Assembly: GCF_024699925.1 (NCBI RefSeq) | Contig: NZ_JAJOMX010000001.1 | Coordinates: forward strand, 806,001 to 870,000 | DNA: 64,000 nucleotides | Direction: 5' to 3' | Origin: Mesorhizobium sp. J428 | Lineage (GTDB): Bacteria > Pseudomonadota > Alphaproteobacteria > Rhizobiales > Rhizobiaceae | Shown: positions 7,596 through 17,614 of the stretch, piece by piece | Layout: each line of letters starts with the position of its first letter | Numbering within the stretch: position 1 is the stretch's first letter | Position numbers and translations under genes: made by a program | The notes under the pieces: model-generated | Told to the model about the DNA's origin: nothing | The model's database searches: none | The model's input: the letters and a program-made list of their open reading frames with translations, nothing else

Positions 7596-8678
7596 CTATG
7601 CCGCCATTGTCTGGGTTGACGTCATCGAGCGGCCGGCGTCGTCGAACACCAACACGTGGCGATGGTCGATGAACACATCGACCCGGTCGTCCGGCTTGAA
7701 GGTCTGGATTCCCGCGGCCAGCATTACCCAGCGCGCGTCGGCGAAATCGAGGTGGACGAAGCTTTCCGAGCCGGTGATCTCGGTCACTGTCACTCGCGCC
7801 GTCACCGACACCGCGTCGCGGTTCGGCCTGGTGACAGAAAGATGGTGGGGCTGGAAGCCGATAGTGTAACGCCCGTCGGCAATCCCCGCGACATCCGCAG
7901 GCACCGGGAGGTTTACCCCACCATCAAGCAGGAAATTCGCGCCGCGCTTTTCCAGTGCGATCGTATTCAACGGCGGATCGGCAAAGGTCCGCGCCGTGAT
8001 CAGGTCGACCGGCCTGCGGAACACCTCGATCGTCGGTCCGAACTGCGTCACGCGCCCTTCCGACAGCGCCGTCGTGTTGCCGCCGAGCAGCAGCGCCTCG
8101 TGCGGTTCGGTTGTCGCATAGACGAAGATCGCGCCGGTCTCGGCGAAGATTTTCGGCAATTCGGCCCGCAGTTCCTCGCGCAGCTTGTAGTCGAGATTGG
8201 CAAGTGGTTCGTCGAGCAGAACCAGCCCCGCCTTCTTGACGATCGCCCGCGCCAGTGCGGTGCGCTGCTGCTGCCCGCCGGACAGATTGAGCGGCGTCCG
8301 GTCGAGATAAGGCGTCAGCTTGAGAAGGTCGGCAGCCCGCCTCACCTCGCCATCAATGATCGAGCGTTCGGCCCCGGCGACGCGCAGCGGCGAGGCGATG
8401 TTTTCGTAGACGGTCATCGCGGGGTAATTGATGAACTGCTGGTAGACCATCGCGACATTGCGCTTCTGGACTGGCACTCCGGTGACATCCCGGCCGTCGA
8501 AGAACACCGCGCCACTGGTCGGCCTGTCGAGGCCCGCCATCAGCCGCATCAAGCTGGTTTTGCCAGACAGCGTTGGCCCAAGCAGCACATTGAGCGAACC
8601 GTGCCGAAGCGTCAGCGATACGTCGCGGATGTGCTCCGCGCCGCTGACCACCTTCGAGACGTTCCTCAATTCCAGCAT
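7596..8678 (-). CDS. glpS: glycerol ABC transporter ATPase lacking the switch histidine
   Basis: This is a 360-residue MalK-like ATPase. Walker A is unusual but functional-looking (GPTLSGKTS), the signature is canonical ([14 protein letters not shown]) and Walker B is LVLLDEPLANLDYK. The H-loop, usually VTHD, reads ATTEPHEA, so the switch His is replaced. ATG 8678 follows an excellent GGGAGGAG site and is preferred over the upstream TTG 8690. With GlpT it would form a heterodimer in which only one ATP site is complete. Confidence 0.88.
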   Translation of the reverse strand: MLELRNVSKVVSGAEHIRDVSLTLRHGSLNVLLGPTLSGKTSLMRLMAGLDRPTSGAVFFDGRDVTGVPVQKRNVAMVYQQFINYPAMTVYENIASPLRVAGAERSIIDGEVRRAADLLKLTPYLDRTPLNLSGGQQQRTALARAIVKKAGLVLLDEPLANLDYKLREELRAELPKIFAETGAIFVYATTEPHEALLLGGNTTALSEGRVTQFGPTIEVFRRPVDLITARTFADPPLNTIALEKRGANFLLDGGVNLPVPADVAGIADGRYTIGFQPHHLSVTRPNRDAVSVTARVTVTEITGSESFVHLDFADARWVMLAAGIQTFKPDDRVDVFIDHRHVLVFDDAGRSMTSTQTMAA

Positions 8679-8717
8679 TGCTCCTCCCAAAGCGCCGCGT
8701 CTGGCTGGTGTTCTATT

Positions 8718-10238
8718 CTATGCCGCTTCCGTCCGTGCCCCACCTGCAACGTCGCGCAGGTACCCCTCCAGCACACGCGCCTCCTCAGGAGAGAGCCTAA
8801 GCCCGCGCTTTGTCCTGCGCCAGAGAACATCTTCCGCCGTGACAGCCCATTCATTGCGGATCAGGTAAAGCACTTCGGCCTCATAGAGATCCGCGCCAAA
8901 CTTCTTGCCCAGGTCGGTTGCCGACTTCGCGCTTCCCAACACCTGCCGCGCGCGCGTGCCGTAGAGGCGCACCAGCCGCCGCGCGTGTGCATGCTCGAGG
9001 AAAGGGTAGCCGGACTTCAGCTTTTCCACCTCGTCCTCGAAGCCCGTCGGCGCGAAATCGCCTCCGGGAAGCACAGCATCGTGCGTCCAGGAGCGGCCCT
9101 TCTTGCCAAGATGCTTCTCGATCTTCTGCAGCATCGATTCCGACAGCCGGCGATAAGTCGTGATCTTTCCGCCAAAGATGTTGACGATCGGCGCTGAGCC
9201 GTTGCCACCCTCATCCTTCAGCACATAGTCGCGCGTCGCCTCCTGCGCCTTGGAAGCGCCGTCGTCATAGAGCGGTCGCACGGCCGAATAGGTCCAGACG
9301 ATGTCCTCGCGCGTCACGGCTTGTGTGAAATATTCGCTGGCCGCGGCGCAGAGATAGTCGATCTCGGCATCGCTGATCGAAACGACATGCGGATCGCCGT
9401 AGAAATCCTGGTCGGTTGTCCCAATCAATGTGAACTCTTCTTCGTAGGGGATCGCGAAGATGATCCGCCTATCCTTGTTCTGGAAGAAATAGGCGCGCGG
9501 ATCGTCGAACTTCTTTTTACGACGATATGGCTGCCCTGCACGAGGCGCACATTGTGCACGTCATTCTGGCCAACCGCGCCCGACAGGACATTGTCGACCC
9601 ACGGCCCAGCTGCGTTGACAAGTAGCCGCGCCTTGACCTTTTCGGTCTTCCCGCTACGCAGATCTTCCAGCCCGATAGACCAAAGGTCGCTCTCCCGCCG
9701 CGCACTCACCACCTTCGTGCGCGTCCGGATCACCGCGCCCCTGTCAGCGGCGTCTCGCGCGTTCAGCATGACCAGCCTGGCGTCGTTGACCCAGCCGTCC
9801 GAATACTCAAATGCTTTGGAAAACAGCGGCTTCAACGGCTTGCCGGCCGCATCCTGCCGCATGTCGAGTACGTGTCGCCGGTAGCATCTTACGCCCGCCG
9901 ATATGGTCGTACAGAAAAAGCCCCAATCGGATCAGCCATGCCGGCCGGATGCCCTTTGCATAAGGGAGCACGAAGCGCATCGGCCGGATGATGTGCGGCG
10001 CGTTCTGCCACAGGACCTCGCGCTCCATCAGCGCTTCGCGCACCAACCTGAACTCGTAATGTTCGAGATAGCGTAGCCCGCCATGGATAAGCTTGGTCGA
10101 GCCGGACGACGTCCCGCTTGCAAGGTCGTTCATCTCCGCAAGGAAAACGGAATAGCCGCGACCCACGGCGTCACGCGCCACGCCGCATCCATTGATGCCG
10201 CCTCCGATGACGAAAATGTCATGGATCGCGTTGTCCAC
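8718..10238 (-). pseudogene. glpD: glycerol-3-phosphate dehydrogenase, two frameshifts
   Basis: This is an FAD-dependent aerobic glycerol-3-phosphate dehydrogenase (membrane-associated, to dihydroxyacetone phosphate). The N-terminal Rossmann motif is FVIGGGINGCGVARDA, followed by LIHGGLRYLEHYEF. Homologous sequence runs through three frames: N-part to about 9871, middle part (LLVNAAGPWVDNVLSG) to about 9515, then the C-part (IFGGKITTYRRLSE) to 8718. The first break fits a lost dinucleotide (ACTCGAC for ACTCTCGAC). The second fits a lost A in an A-run (GTAAAAAGAAG). Together that is 3 bases, and 1521 nt is a multiple of 3, about 506 residues as in the family. I chose GTG 10238 (GGGAGCGGC upstream). 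It heads the glycerol operon. Confidence 0.88.
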
Positions 10239-10297
10239 GCCGCTCCCTCTTTGCTTTCGCACCCGCAGCATTTTTGCCTTGATCGAAAGTGAGGCGG

Positions 10298-10331
10298 ATT
10301 ATTTCGCAATAATATCGAATGTCAAACGAAA
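10298..10331 (-). promoter_or_regulatory. glpD promoter with possible GlpR operator
   Basis: On the minus strand a consensus -35 TTGACA (10325-10320) is followed after 16 bp by AATAAT (10303-10298), ending about 60 bp upstream of the glpD start. Inverted TTTCG / CGAAA arms (10331-10327 and 10306-10302) flank the promoter. DeoR-family GlpR repressors use TTTCG-rich sites, so this is a plausible operator. The regulator itself is not in the window. Confidence 0.6.
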
Positions 10332-11094
10332 ACGCGCGGCAATGCTCGCGGAGACTCCGATATGGGCCCGCCGACGACGTGCCATGACGCTCTATCGTCA
10401 CCCCGGTTCTAACGCGACAGGCGCGGTATGCCCTTGGGCCGGAGCTGCCGCTTCTGCGCTGCGATGCGATCGACGTAGGCATCATGAGCCGAGATTCGTT
10501 GTCGGCTTTAGAAATTCTGCTAGCTGTCGTCGTCGCGGCTTGAGCACGAAATACATCGCATGCGATGTTGCATCTGTTCTGAAGATTGCACATCGGAGAT
10601 TGTCGTTTTTGAGAATCAATTAGACATTAGGTTGCAGCGACAAGAGGCGCCAAATGAAAGTCGGCAGTGCGCGGAATTCGCGCCATGGCTTCGCTGTCCG
10701 ACTGGCGAAGGATGGGTGATATGTCGGAGCTGAGGACCTGAGACCTTCTCTCCTAGGCTATCGAGATTTTCGGTAGTTCGGGCTTCCTCGGCCTATCACG
10801 CCACCATGGATCTCCTTCTCTAGGTCTACGCCGTTTACGTGCACTGTTCCATCTTCGGGGAAGAGTAAATGTTGCAAGAGCAAATCGCAGATCGCCTTCT
10901 ACCTATCCCATCACTGTAGAGTTAGGATAGTTCCCCATTGAAAACATGTATCCAAACGCTGGATGCGCCGTTGAATTCTTGTTCAGCGACATAATCAAAA
11001 GAGAGCTCGCCAGCGCTTTTTTCCCGACTAATGGATACACGGCAACTTCAGCATTTTCGGCCCGGGTAAGCCAGATTGTCTGATACGTACACAC
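10332..11094. other. intergenic region without a convincing gene
   Basis: About 760 bp separate the glpD promoter from the next gene. Base composition is less GC-rich than the flanks, especially 10800-11100. A 76-codon minus-strand frame (10903-11133) has no recognisable family and no clear ribosome site. I see no RNA gene. It may be acquired or decayed DNA. Confidence 0.4.
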
Positions 11095-11122
11095 TTGACG
11101 AATTCCGCAGGTGCCGTAAGGT
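11095..11122 (+). promoter_or_regulatory. possible promoter of the exported protein gene
   Basis: TTGACG (11095-11100) is followed after 16 bp by TAAGGT (11117-11122), about 40 bp before the ATG at 11161. The -10 match is weak. Confidence 0.3.
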
Positions 11123-11160
11123 AAGGTCGTCAAATGACATCATGTTAGGAGGACAAATAG

Positions 11161-11607
11161 ATGGACTTCTCTAGAGTATTGGTTGCCGCTACTGCATTGA
11201 TTGTGTTCAATATACCCAGCTACGCTGCCGAGAGGAGATTAGGCGCCGGCCTGAATACGCCAACTGCCGCTGATCTGAGCCCGCAAGGGTTCGGTGGCGC
11301 GACGCGCGGCTCGGCGCAACTGTTCGCCGTCGTCAACGGCGCTGACGGCTCGCGTGCCCGTGGCAAGGGCGATGCGGGGACTCCTGGTGGTGCAAAGCTT
11401 GGCGTCGGAACTTATGATATTCGGTTCTCGCGAGATATCACTGACTGTTCGTTCACCGGAAACATAGGGGGCACCGGCTTTGACAGCCCCTTCGGCTTTG
11501 TTTCTTTCACCAAGCGCTCAGGCGCGGGCAATGGCGTGTTTGTCCAGACGCGTAACCAGACCGGCGCTTTGGCTGATCTGAACTTCCATCTCTACGTCGA
11601 TTGTTAA
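11161..11607 (+). CDS. small exported protein of unknown function
   Basis: This is a 148-residue protein with a clear Sec signal peptide (MDFSRVLVAATALIVFNIPSYAA, cut after about residue 22; written as in the frame but only part is needed: hydrophobic VLVAATALIVF, cleavage near SYAA). The mature part is Gly/Ala-rich and ends with a Cys-containing region (DITDCSFTGNIGG and LYVDC), so one disulfide is possible. ATG 11161 follows a strong AGGAGGA site 8 nt upstream. No family is recognised. It stands alone between gene-poor DNA and a convergent small gene. Confidence 0.65.
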   Translation: MDFSRVLVAATALIVFNIPSYAAERRLGAGLNTPTAADLSPQGFGGATRGSAQLFAVVNGADGSRARGKGDAGTPGGAKLGVGTYDIRFSRDITDCSFTGNIGGTGFDSPFGFVSFTKRSGAGNGVFVQTRNQTGALADLNFHLYVDC

Positions 11608-11658
11608 TCGGCGGCACGACTATCTGTCCGGGGGGAAAAATCCTCCCGGACACTCCTG

Positions 11659-11868
11659 TTAAGACCGCCTATACTGCGGTTGCCATCGCCCGGTCTGCAG
11701 CGTTAACTGCAACATGCAGTTGGCAAGAGAATCGGTGCCCGGCGTGAACCCAAAACTCTCGCAGTCGGATCTGGCCTCCGAGTGCTTATCCGCGTAGACG
11801 AGTTCTGTGGCGAAAACCAACAACGATGCAGTGATGATGAAGGAAAGCAGATAGTTCAACATACGCAT
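11659..11868 (-). CDS. small exported Cys-containing protein
   Basis: This is a 69-residue protein: a signal peptide or N-terminal anchor (YLLSFIITASLLVFATELVY, cleavage near VYA-D) and a short mature part with CESFGFTPGTDSLANCMLQL. The CxxxGF-x-PGT-x5-C pattern recurs in many short exported Rhizobiales proteins of unknown function. Upstream GGAG-like sequence (AGGAGAAACC) supports ATG 11868. It is convergent with the exported protein at 11161. Confidence 0.6.
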   Translation of the reverse strand: MRMLNYLLSFIITASLLVFATELVYADKHSEARSDCESFGFTPGTDSLANCMLQLTLQTGRWQPQYRRS

Positions 11869-12079
11869 GTTGGTTTCTCCTCGCTATCTAACTAAATCAG
11901 TCGGATATATTGAGACGAAAATCCATCTTATCAGATGAAATTACCTTTAGGGATTCTCCCCAGCTGAGGCAGTCCCTCGCTTTCTACAGATAGTGTGCAG
12001 TCCACAATAATACGGAGCACGCCGCAAAGCCGAACATGCAGATAGCCGAGCGGCTTCCCGTCAACTTCACCCCGGTTCC

Positions 12080-14271
12080 TCACCGCTGGGATGCGTTCTC
12101 GTTCACGGCGGCGAGGCCTTTGAGTGCGTCGCGGCTGCCGGTGCCGGCGGCGGCTTCGAATATGCGGCGGGCATCTTCGCGGCGGTTGAGGTTGAGGTAG
12201 GCGTAGCCGCGCAGCACCATCAGGTCGATCCGCTCTGGGGCGATCTGCGCGCGCTGGTCGAGCGCGATCAGGGCCTCGATATAGCGGCCGTTCTCGAACG
12301 CGCCGAGCGCGCGTTCCGCCAGGATGCTCGACTGCAGTTCGGCCACCCGGCGCCGCTGCTGCGGCGCCTTCGCGGCTGCGACCGCAGCGTCGTCGACGAG
12401 GCCGGCGCGCAGATAAGCAAGGCTCTGGCCATAGGCCGCGTCGCTGCGGGCCTGGCCGTCCGTCGTCGCCAGGGCGCGTTCGAAGGCAGCGGCCGCTTCC
12501 AGGGGCCGGTTCGCGTCCATCAGGCACCAGCCGCGGTCGAGCGCGCCCTGCGCCGAGAGCGTCGACGGATGGATCGTGTCGGCGCAGCCGCGCGGGCGGC
12601 TCGCCGCATGCCCGGCGCGGCCGCGCTCTCGCTCACCGCATTGTTCCGGGGCGCTGCGAGAACAGGGGCGGTCTCGACCGCAACGGATTGCGTCGACGGG
12701 GAGGCAGCAGGCGTCTCCACCGCGACAGAAGTCGGTGCGCCGCCGGCCGGCTGGCCGCGCGTCCGCTCACCCACGGCGAGGATGCGCTCGGAACGTCCGC
12801 GCCAGATACGCTTGAGCTCGGCCAGTGCCGCCGCATTGCCGAGCTGCTGGTACGTCAGCGCCAGCCCGTAGGCGGACGGTTCGTCGTCGGGGTTCCAGGA
12901 CAGCGCGGTCGTGAACCATTTCCCGGCCGTTTCGAACTGGTTGAAGGCGCGCGCATACCAGCCGAACTGCTGCGCGGCGGCAACGTCGCGCGAGCTCGCG
13001 GCGGCCGCAGCCATGCGCTGCAGCACGTCGGGCGGCACGTCGACGCGCGGCTCGACCCCGAGCAGATTGGCGACCGCGGCGAGATAGGACGAGCGCGTCT
13101 CGTCATTGGCGTCGCGCCACGGGTAGAGGACGCTTTCGGCCTCCTCGAAAGCCTTGCGGGCGACGAGGACCAGGGAAAGGCCCTGCGAGGCCTCGGCGCT
13201 GTCCTCGATCCCCCGCGCCGCCCTGAACCACTTCTCGGCGGCCTCGCTCTGGCCGTGCCGCAGGTTGTACCACCCCAGGAGCAGGCTGTCGGATGCCTTC
13301 CCCTCGGCGGTCGCGAGCTTCTCGACCCGCGCCAGCTGTTCCGGCGAGGCGTCTACCGCCGGGTCCGCGCCGCCGGCCGCCACGCCCTTGCGCGCGAGAT
13401 CGTCGCGCACGGGCGCGAACTCGCCGGCGCCCGCCGCGTCGAAGCGCTCGAGCGCCAAAAGCTCGTCGGCCATCTCCGAGGGCAGCAGCCGCACTGCATT
13501 CTGAGCCGTCGCCAGGCGTTCCTGCGTGTCGTCGCAATTGGTGAGGATGTAGCGGTAGGCGTCGCGCGCCCGGTTCGCCCGCTGCGTTTCTGCAAAGGCC
13601 TCGGCAACCCGCCAGAGCACGTCGACCTCGCTGCAGGTGAGCAGGCTCGGATTCCCGGAACCGATGCGGATCACCGTGTCGTATTGGTGAAGGTTGGAGG
13701 CGTTGACGAGCTGCTCGCGCGCCTCGGCGACGGCAAGCCGCTCCAAAAGGTCGGGCGGCGGCGTCCAGCCAGGTTCGTCCGTCCGGCGCTGCGCAATGGC
13801 GCGGCGCGCCTCGGCATATTTGCCGGCGGCATAGAGCGCCCAGACAGCCTCCAGCTTCTCGTCGACGTTGACAGGAACCGCAAGCGGATCGGCAGGCGGC
13901 GTCCAGTCGGGATAAAGCGCCTTGAGGCGGGCGATCTCGGCCTCCAGGCGCTTCGTGTCGCCCTGACGGGCGAAGTAACGCAGCGCCGACTCGTCCACCT
14001 TCGGCCGCTGGCCGGCCTGATCGGGTGGCGCCCCGGCGGGCGGCGGCACGGCAGAAGGGGCGGGCTGCGCCTGCGCGGTTTCCGCCGGCGGCATCTCCTG
14101 CTGCACCTCGATCACATCGTCGTCGGGAAGCTTGAGCCTATGCGGCGGGACGGTTCCGGTCGGGCGCGGATCCCATGGCGGCACGACGTCGTCGGCAATC
14201 GCATGAAAGCAGGTGCCGGCCCCAAGCAGGGCAGCGGCCGCCAGTCGGATCGCGCCTCTCACGGCAGGCAT
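12080..14271 (-). pseudogene. bcsK: BcsK-like TPR protein of the cellulose operon, frameshifted
   Basis: This is a periplasmic TPR-repeat protein of about 730 residues. It has a signal peptide (IRLAAAALLGAGTCFHA), a Pro-rich linker (residues 60-100), then helical TPR-like repeats (AWNPDDE-type spacing, for example ALSWNPDDEPSAYGLALTY). The final repeats are in another frame and read LMDANRPLEAAAAFERALAT to 12080. One lost base near 12585-12620 accounts for the break (2192 nt equals 2 modulo 3). In type III bcs operons BcsK takes the position of BcsC but has no outer-membrane barrel, as here. The start overlaps the bcsZ end by 13 nt. Confidence 0.7.
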
Positions 14272-15299
14272 CGTCCGCCCCCGCTCCGCAGATGGGACAG
14301 GGCCAGGAGATGGAGGGTGGAGGGATAGTAGAGCGTGGGCGAGAAGCGCCGGAGTTCGTCGGGGATGGGCGCACCATCGACGACGCAGTCGATCAGCGCC
14401 GGCAGGATGCGGTAGCCCGGATCGTCCAGCCGGTCGCGCGCGCCACCACTGCTCAAATGCACAGTCGTGGGGGTCGTATCGGTCCCCGCCATTCCCTTGC
14501 GCAGCCTCCTCAAGACTTCCACCTGGTCCGTCCCGTCCCGAATAAGATAGAGCGGAATCCGCAGGGCATTATAGCCAAACTCGGCGGGAAAGCCTTCAGC
14601 CGATTTCAGTTCATCCCCAAGTGCAAGCCAGTCGGGCGGAAGCTGGCGGGGGCCGAGCTTGACGGCGCGGACCAGCCTGACCCCGTCGCGGCGAAGGCGC
14701 TGCCAGTCATAGGCCGGGGCCAGCGACGCCAGCACGGGAAAGGCCTCGAAGACCCAATAGGACAGGTTCACCACCGGGCCGTCCTTGCGGCCGTCGGCGT
14801 CGAACCCGGTCACACCCGGCCGCAGCAGCATCACGCCGCCATATTCGTAGACAACCGACCTGCCGATCGCCTCGGCGAGGCGCGCGGCCGTTGCGGTCAG
14901 GTCCGCCCGTTCCCAGCCCTTGCCGGCCAGCGCGAGCGCATAGGCGATCAGGATGTCGCCATCGGAGGCATTGTTGGGGTCCGTGACGTGCGGATTGGCA
15001 TTCTCCTCCCAGCGCCATGCCGCCAGCCCGTCGTCGCGCAACAGGAGTTCCGTGCGGGTGAACGTCCAGATCTGGTCGAAATCGGCCATGTTTCCGGCGA
15101 GGTAGGCGAGGATGAGGCCATAGCCCTGGCCCTCGCTGTGCGAGATGCCTCCGTTGCCGTCGTCGACGACACGCCCGTCTGGCATCACGAAGCGCGCGCG
15201 ATAGCTCTCCCACTCATCGGGCCGGACGGTCGGCTCCGCGGCCGCGGCAAGAGAGGTGGTGAACATCGCGATCGCCGCTGCCCAGAGCCAGCGCCTCAC
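14259..15299 (-). CDS. bcsZ: periplasmic endo-1,4-beta-glucanase (GH8) of the cellulose operon
   Basis: This is a 346-residue family-8 glycoside hydrolase that trims cellulose during export. It has a signal peptide (LWAAAIAMFTTSLAAAA), then the GH8 catalytic acid motif ISHSEGQGYG and the catalytic-base region NNASDGDILIAYAL. GTG 15299 is chosen because it overlaps the bcsB stop (GTGA) and places the start directly before the signal peptide. Length agrees with BcsZ (about 340-370). Confidence 0.88.
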   Translation of the reverse strand: MRRWLWAAAIAMFTTSLAAAAEPTVRPDEWESYRARFVMPDGRVVDDGNGGISHSEGQGYGLILAYLAGNMADFDQIWTFTRTELLLRDDGLAAWRWEENANPHVTDPNNASDGDILIAYALALAGKGWERADLTATAARLAEAIGRSVVYEYGGVMLLRPGVTGFDADGRKDGPVVNLSYWVFEAFPVLASLAPAYDWQRLRRDGVRLVRAVKLGPRQLPPDWLALGDELKSAEGFPAEFGYNALRIPLYLIRDGTDQVEVLRRLRKGMAGTDTTPTTVHLSSGGARDRLDDPGYRILPALIDCVVDGAPIPDELRRFSPTLYYPSTLHLLALSHLRSGGGRCLP

Positions 15300-17614
15300 C
15301 GCCGCCTCCCGAGACGACTCAGCAGGAACGTCGTTGTCGCGCCGAGCACGACGCAGGCGAGGATGAGGGCAAGGGAGTAGGATAGGATATTCGCCGAAAG
15401 CCAGTTGGCGGCGATGAGCCGGTAGTTCCAGATCGACGGCGGCACCGTTTCGACGAATTCGAACTGCCCGACCGGCACCGTGTCGACCTCGCGCGTCGCG
15501 GGGTTGAACGAGGTAATGTGACCGGACAGCTCGTCCCAGTTGCGAAGATCGGTGAACGCCACGAGGTTTGCGCGCAGGGCTGCCGCATCGGGCGCGACGA
15601 TCACCGTCCATGTTCCCGACCCCGCCGGATTGCTGCTTTGTGCGACCACGAGGCCCGACGTGGGTGGCGGCACATAGGCCCCCTCCTCCTCCGGCGCGAA
15701 GCGCAGCATGTCGGAGGTGATGTTGAAGGTGCGCTGCAACCATTCGCGGAAGTCGCGCCAGGTGCTGCCGAACCAGGACCCCGTGACCTGCTTGCGCCAC
15801 TCGTCGAGCGTCGGTCCGGCTGGAGCCGGACTCCCCGATGCACCTGCCTCCCAGTCGGCATCGCTTTCGACGGAAACGCCAACCTGCTGGAGTATCTGCT
15901 GCGGAATGTCGGCCGCGCCGCCCATGATAATCGCATTGCGCATGCCGAGTCCGTCCTGCGACGCGACGAATTCGATCGGCAGGATACGGCCGGCTGATCT
16001 TGCCATGCGCGCAAGCAGCGTCGCGAGGCCCGAAAGCCCGTCATCCGTCGTGCGGTCCACCATGACGGCAATTGGATCCGCCGAGCGGCCGTAGGGGAAG
16101 CTCGTGCCCGAGAGTGCCGACAGGTTGGGACGCTGCGCGATACGTGCGAAAGTCGGCATGTCGAAGCGGGAGGTGTCGAAGAGCGCAAAGCGCGGCGTAT
16201 CGTTTGCCGCCGTACCGGGGCTGCACACCTCGTCGGCCGCCGTGCGCAGATCCGCCTCGAGGACAATGCGGTTCAGGCCGGGCTGGATATGCTGCATGGT
16301 AAAGTTGATGGGGAAGCGGTTGAGCACCGCACCCTGCGTGGCCGTGATCGGCATCGAGGCCGCGACGCTGCCGTTGACATACACATTGATGAGGCTGCCG
16401 GGCTCGACCTGGTCGGAATAGGCCGCGTCCAGCAGGATACGCGCCTCGCCATAGGCTTCGGCATAGAAGTCGGCGGGCACGCCGAACTCGAACTCGGCCG
16501 TATAGCGGCGGCCGGAGAACTGCTCGGAACGCAACCCCATGTCGGCGAACGGCACCTGCTTTCCGGCAAAAATCATCGGCGCGTTGGGCGTACGCCACGC
16601 TTCGGTCACGAAGACGTCCCGCTGCACGTCCAGCGACCTGTCGACCGGTGCGGCAAGGCTGTCGAGGGCCGCACTCCACTGCGCCCTGTCGCGGCCACTG
16701 ACGAGGTAGACCGGCGCTTGCCCCTCGCTTGGCGGCGCGAAGGCGCTGAAAGCGCCTTCGATTGCGGGCAGCGCATATCCAAAGGAGGAGAGCTCCTCGG
16801 CCGTCCCGAGCAGCACAACCAGGTCTGCCGCGGACTGGCCAGGCGGGCGGGAACTCACGCTGATCTCGATGTCCGGCGTGTTGATATGCCGCGCAAGCGC
16901 CTGGGAAAGCCGCATGAGATCGTTGGCGATATCGAGGCGCGCCAGGGCCGGGGCGACAATCGCAACGCGAACCTTGCCTGCGGCATCTCCGCCGACCGCG
17001 GAAAGCTCCTCGGCGGTCGCGAGTTCGGCGGCGGCCGGATCCTCAAACGAGAGGTAGGTCCCGCTCGCCGCGATTTCGGTCCACAGTTCGTAGGTCGATT
17101 CGATTGTGCAGTCCGTCCGGTGGCGGTGGCGGGCCGAGAAGCCGATCTCGTTGCGCCCGGCGCGCAGCACACCGGCCGGAATCGCAACCTCTCTGCTGAC
17201 GACCCCATCGGGCGCTGAGACCTGTTCCTCGTGGATCGCGGTTCCGTTCACGACGAGGCTCAATTTGGAACTTTCAGGCGCGACGACGACGGCGTTCTGG
17301 TAGCCGAAGGTCAGTGTCGCGGGCGACGCGGCCTGACGGGGGGAAAGGTAGATCGCCCAGGTGCTGCGGGCCTGCTCGCCGGCAAGGGTCAGCTTGGCGT
17401 CGGGCAGCAGGAAACGCCTGAACCGGGCCGGCTCCGCCGGCGCCTCAGGCTGGGCGGGCGGCGGCGCGGCCTCTTCGTCCGGCCGAACCGCCGGATCGTC
17501 GGCCGGCGCCGACGGCGTCGGGCGCTCCGGGCTCATGTCGAACGGTGCGTTTTCCTGCGCCGGCGCGCCGGAGGCGAAAGCCAGCATCAGCGCGGCGACC
17601 AGCACTGCCCTCAT
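15296..17614 (-). CDS. bcsB: cyclic di-GMP-linked cellulose synthase subunit BcsB
   Basis: This is a 772-residue periplasmic, membrane-anchored partner of BcsA that guides the glucan. It has a signal peptide (AVLVAALMLAFASGAPA), a Pro/Ala-rich stretch (about 25-65), carbohydrate-binding and flavodoxin-like repeats (LDAAYSDQVEPGSLINVYVN), and a single C-terminal anchor (SANILSYSLALILACVVLG) ending with basic RLGRRR. ATG 17614 overlaps the bcsA stop (ATGA). Size matches BcsB proteins. Confidence 0.9.
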   Translation of the reverse strand: MRAVLVAALMLAFASGAPAQENAPFDMSPERPTPSAPADDPAVRPDEEAAPPPAQPEAPAEPARFRRFLLPDAKLTLAGEQARSTWAIYLSPRQAASPATLTFGYQNAVVVAPESSKLSLVVNGTAIHEEQVSAPDGVVSREVAIPAGVLRAGRNEIGFSARHRHRTDCTIESTYELWTEIAASGTYLSFEDPAAAELATAEELSAVGGDAAGKVRVAIVAPALARLDIANDLMRLSQALARHINTPDIEISVSSRPPGQSAADLVVLLGTAEELSSFGYALPAIEGAFSAFAPPSEGQAPVYLVSGRDRAQWSAALDSLAAPVDRSLDVQRDVFVTEAWRTPNAPMIFAGKQVPFADMGLRSEQFSGRRYTAEFEFGVPADFYAEAYGEARILLDAAYSDQVEPGSLINVYVNGSVAASMPITATQGAVLNRFPINFTMQHIQPGLNRIVLEADLRTAADEVCSPGTAANDTPRFALFDTSRFDMPTFARIAQRPNLSALSGTSFPYGRSADPIAVMVDRTTDDGLSGLATLLARMARSAGRILPIEFVASQDGLGMRNAIIMGGAADIPQQILQQVGVSVESDADWEAGASGSPAPAGPTLDEWRKQVTGSWFGSTWRDFREWLQRTFNITSDMLRFAPEEEGAYVPPPTSGLVVAQSSNPAGSGTWTVIVAPDAAALRANLVAFTDLRNWDELSGHITSFNPATREVDTVPVGQFEFVETVPPSIWNYRLIAANWLSANILSYSLALILACVVLGATTTFLLSRLGRRR

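Noticed and set aside
7656..9197. 513-codon plus-strand open frame opposite glpS and glpD
   Set aside because: Shadow of glpS and glpD on the other strand; the real ATPase and dehydrogenase motifs are on the minus strand.
10903..11133. 76-codon minus-strand open frame
   Set aside because: No recognisable family, no ribosome site, and no operon context; kept as unassigned intergenic DNA.
12688..14328. 546-codon plus-strand open frame opposite bcsK
   Set aside because: Arg/Gly-rich antisense shadow of bcsK without any family motif.
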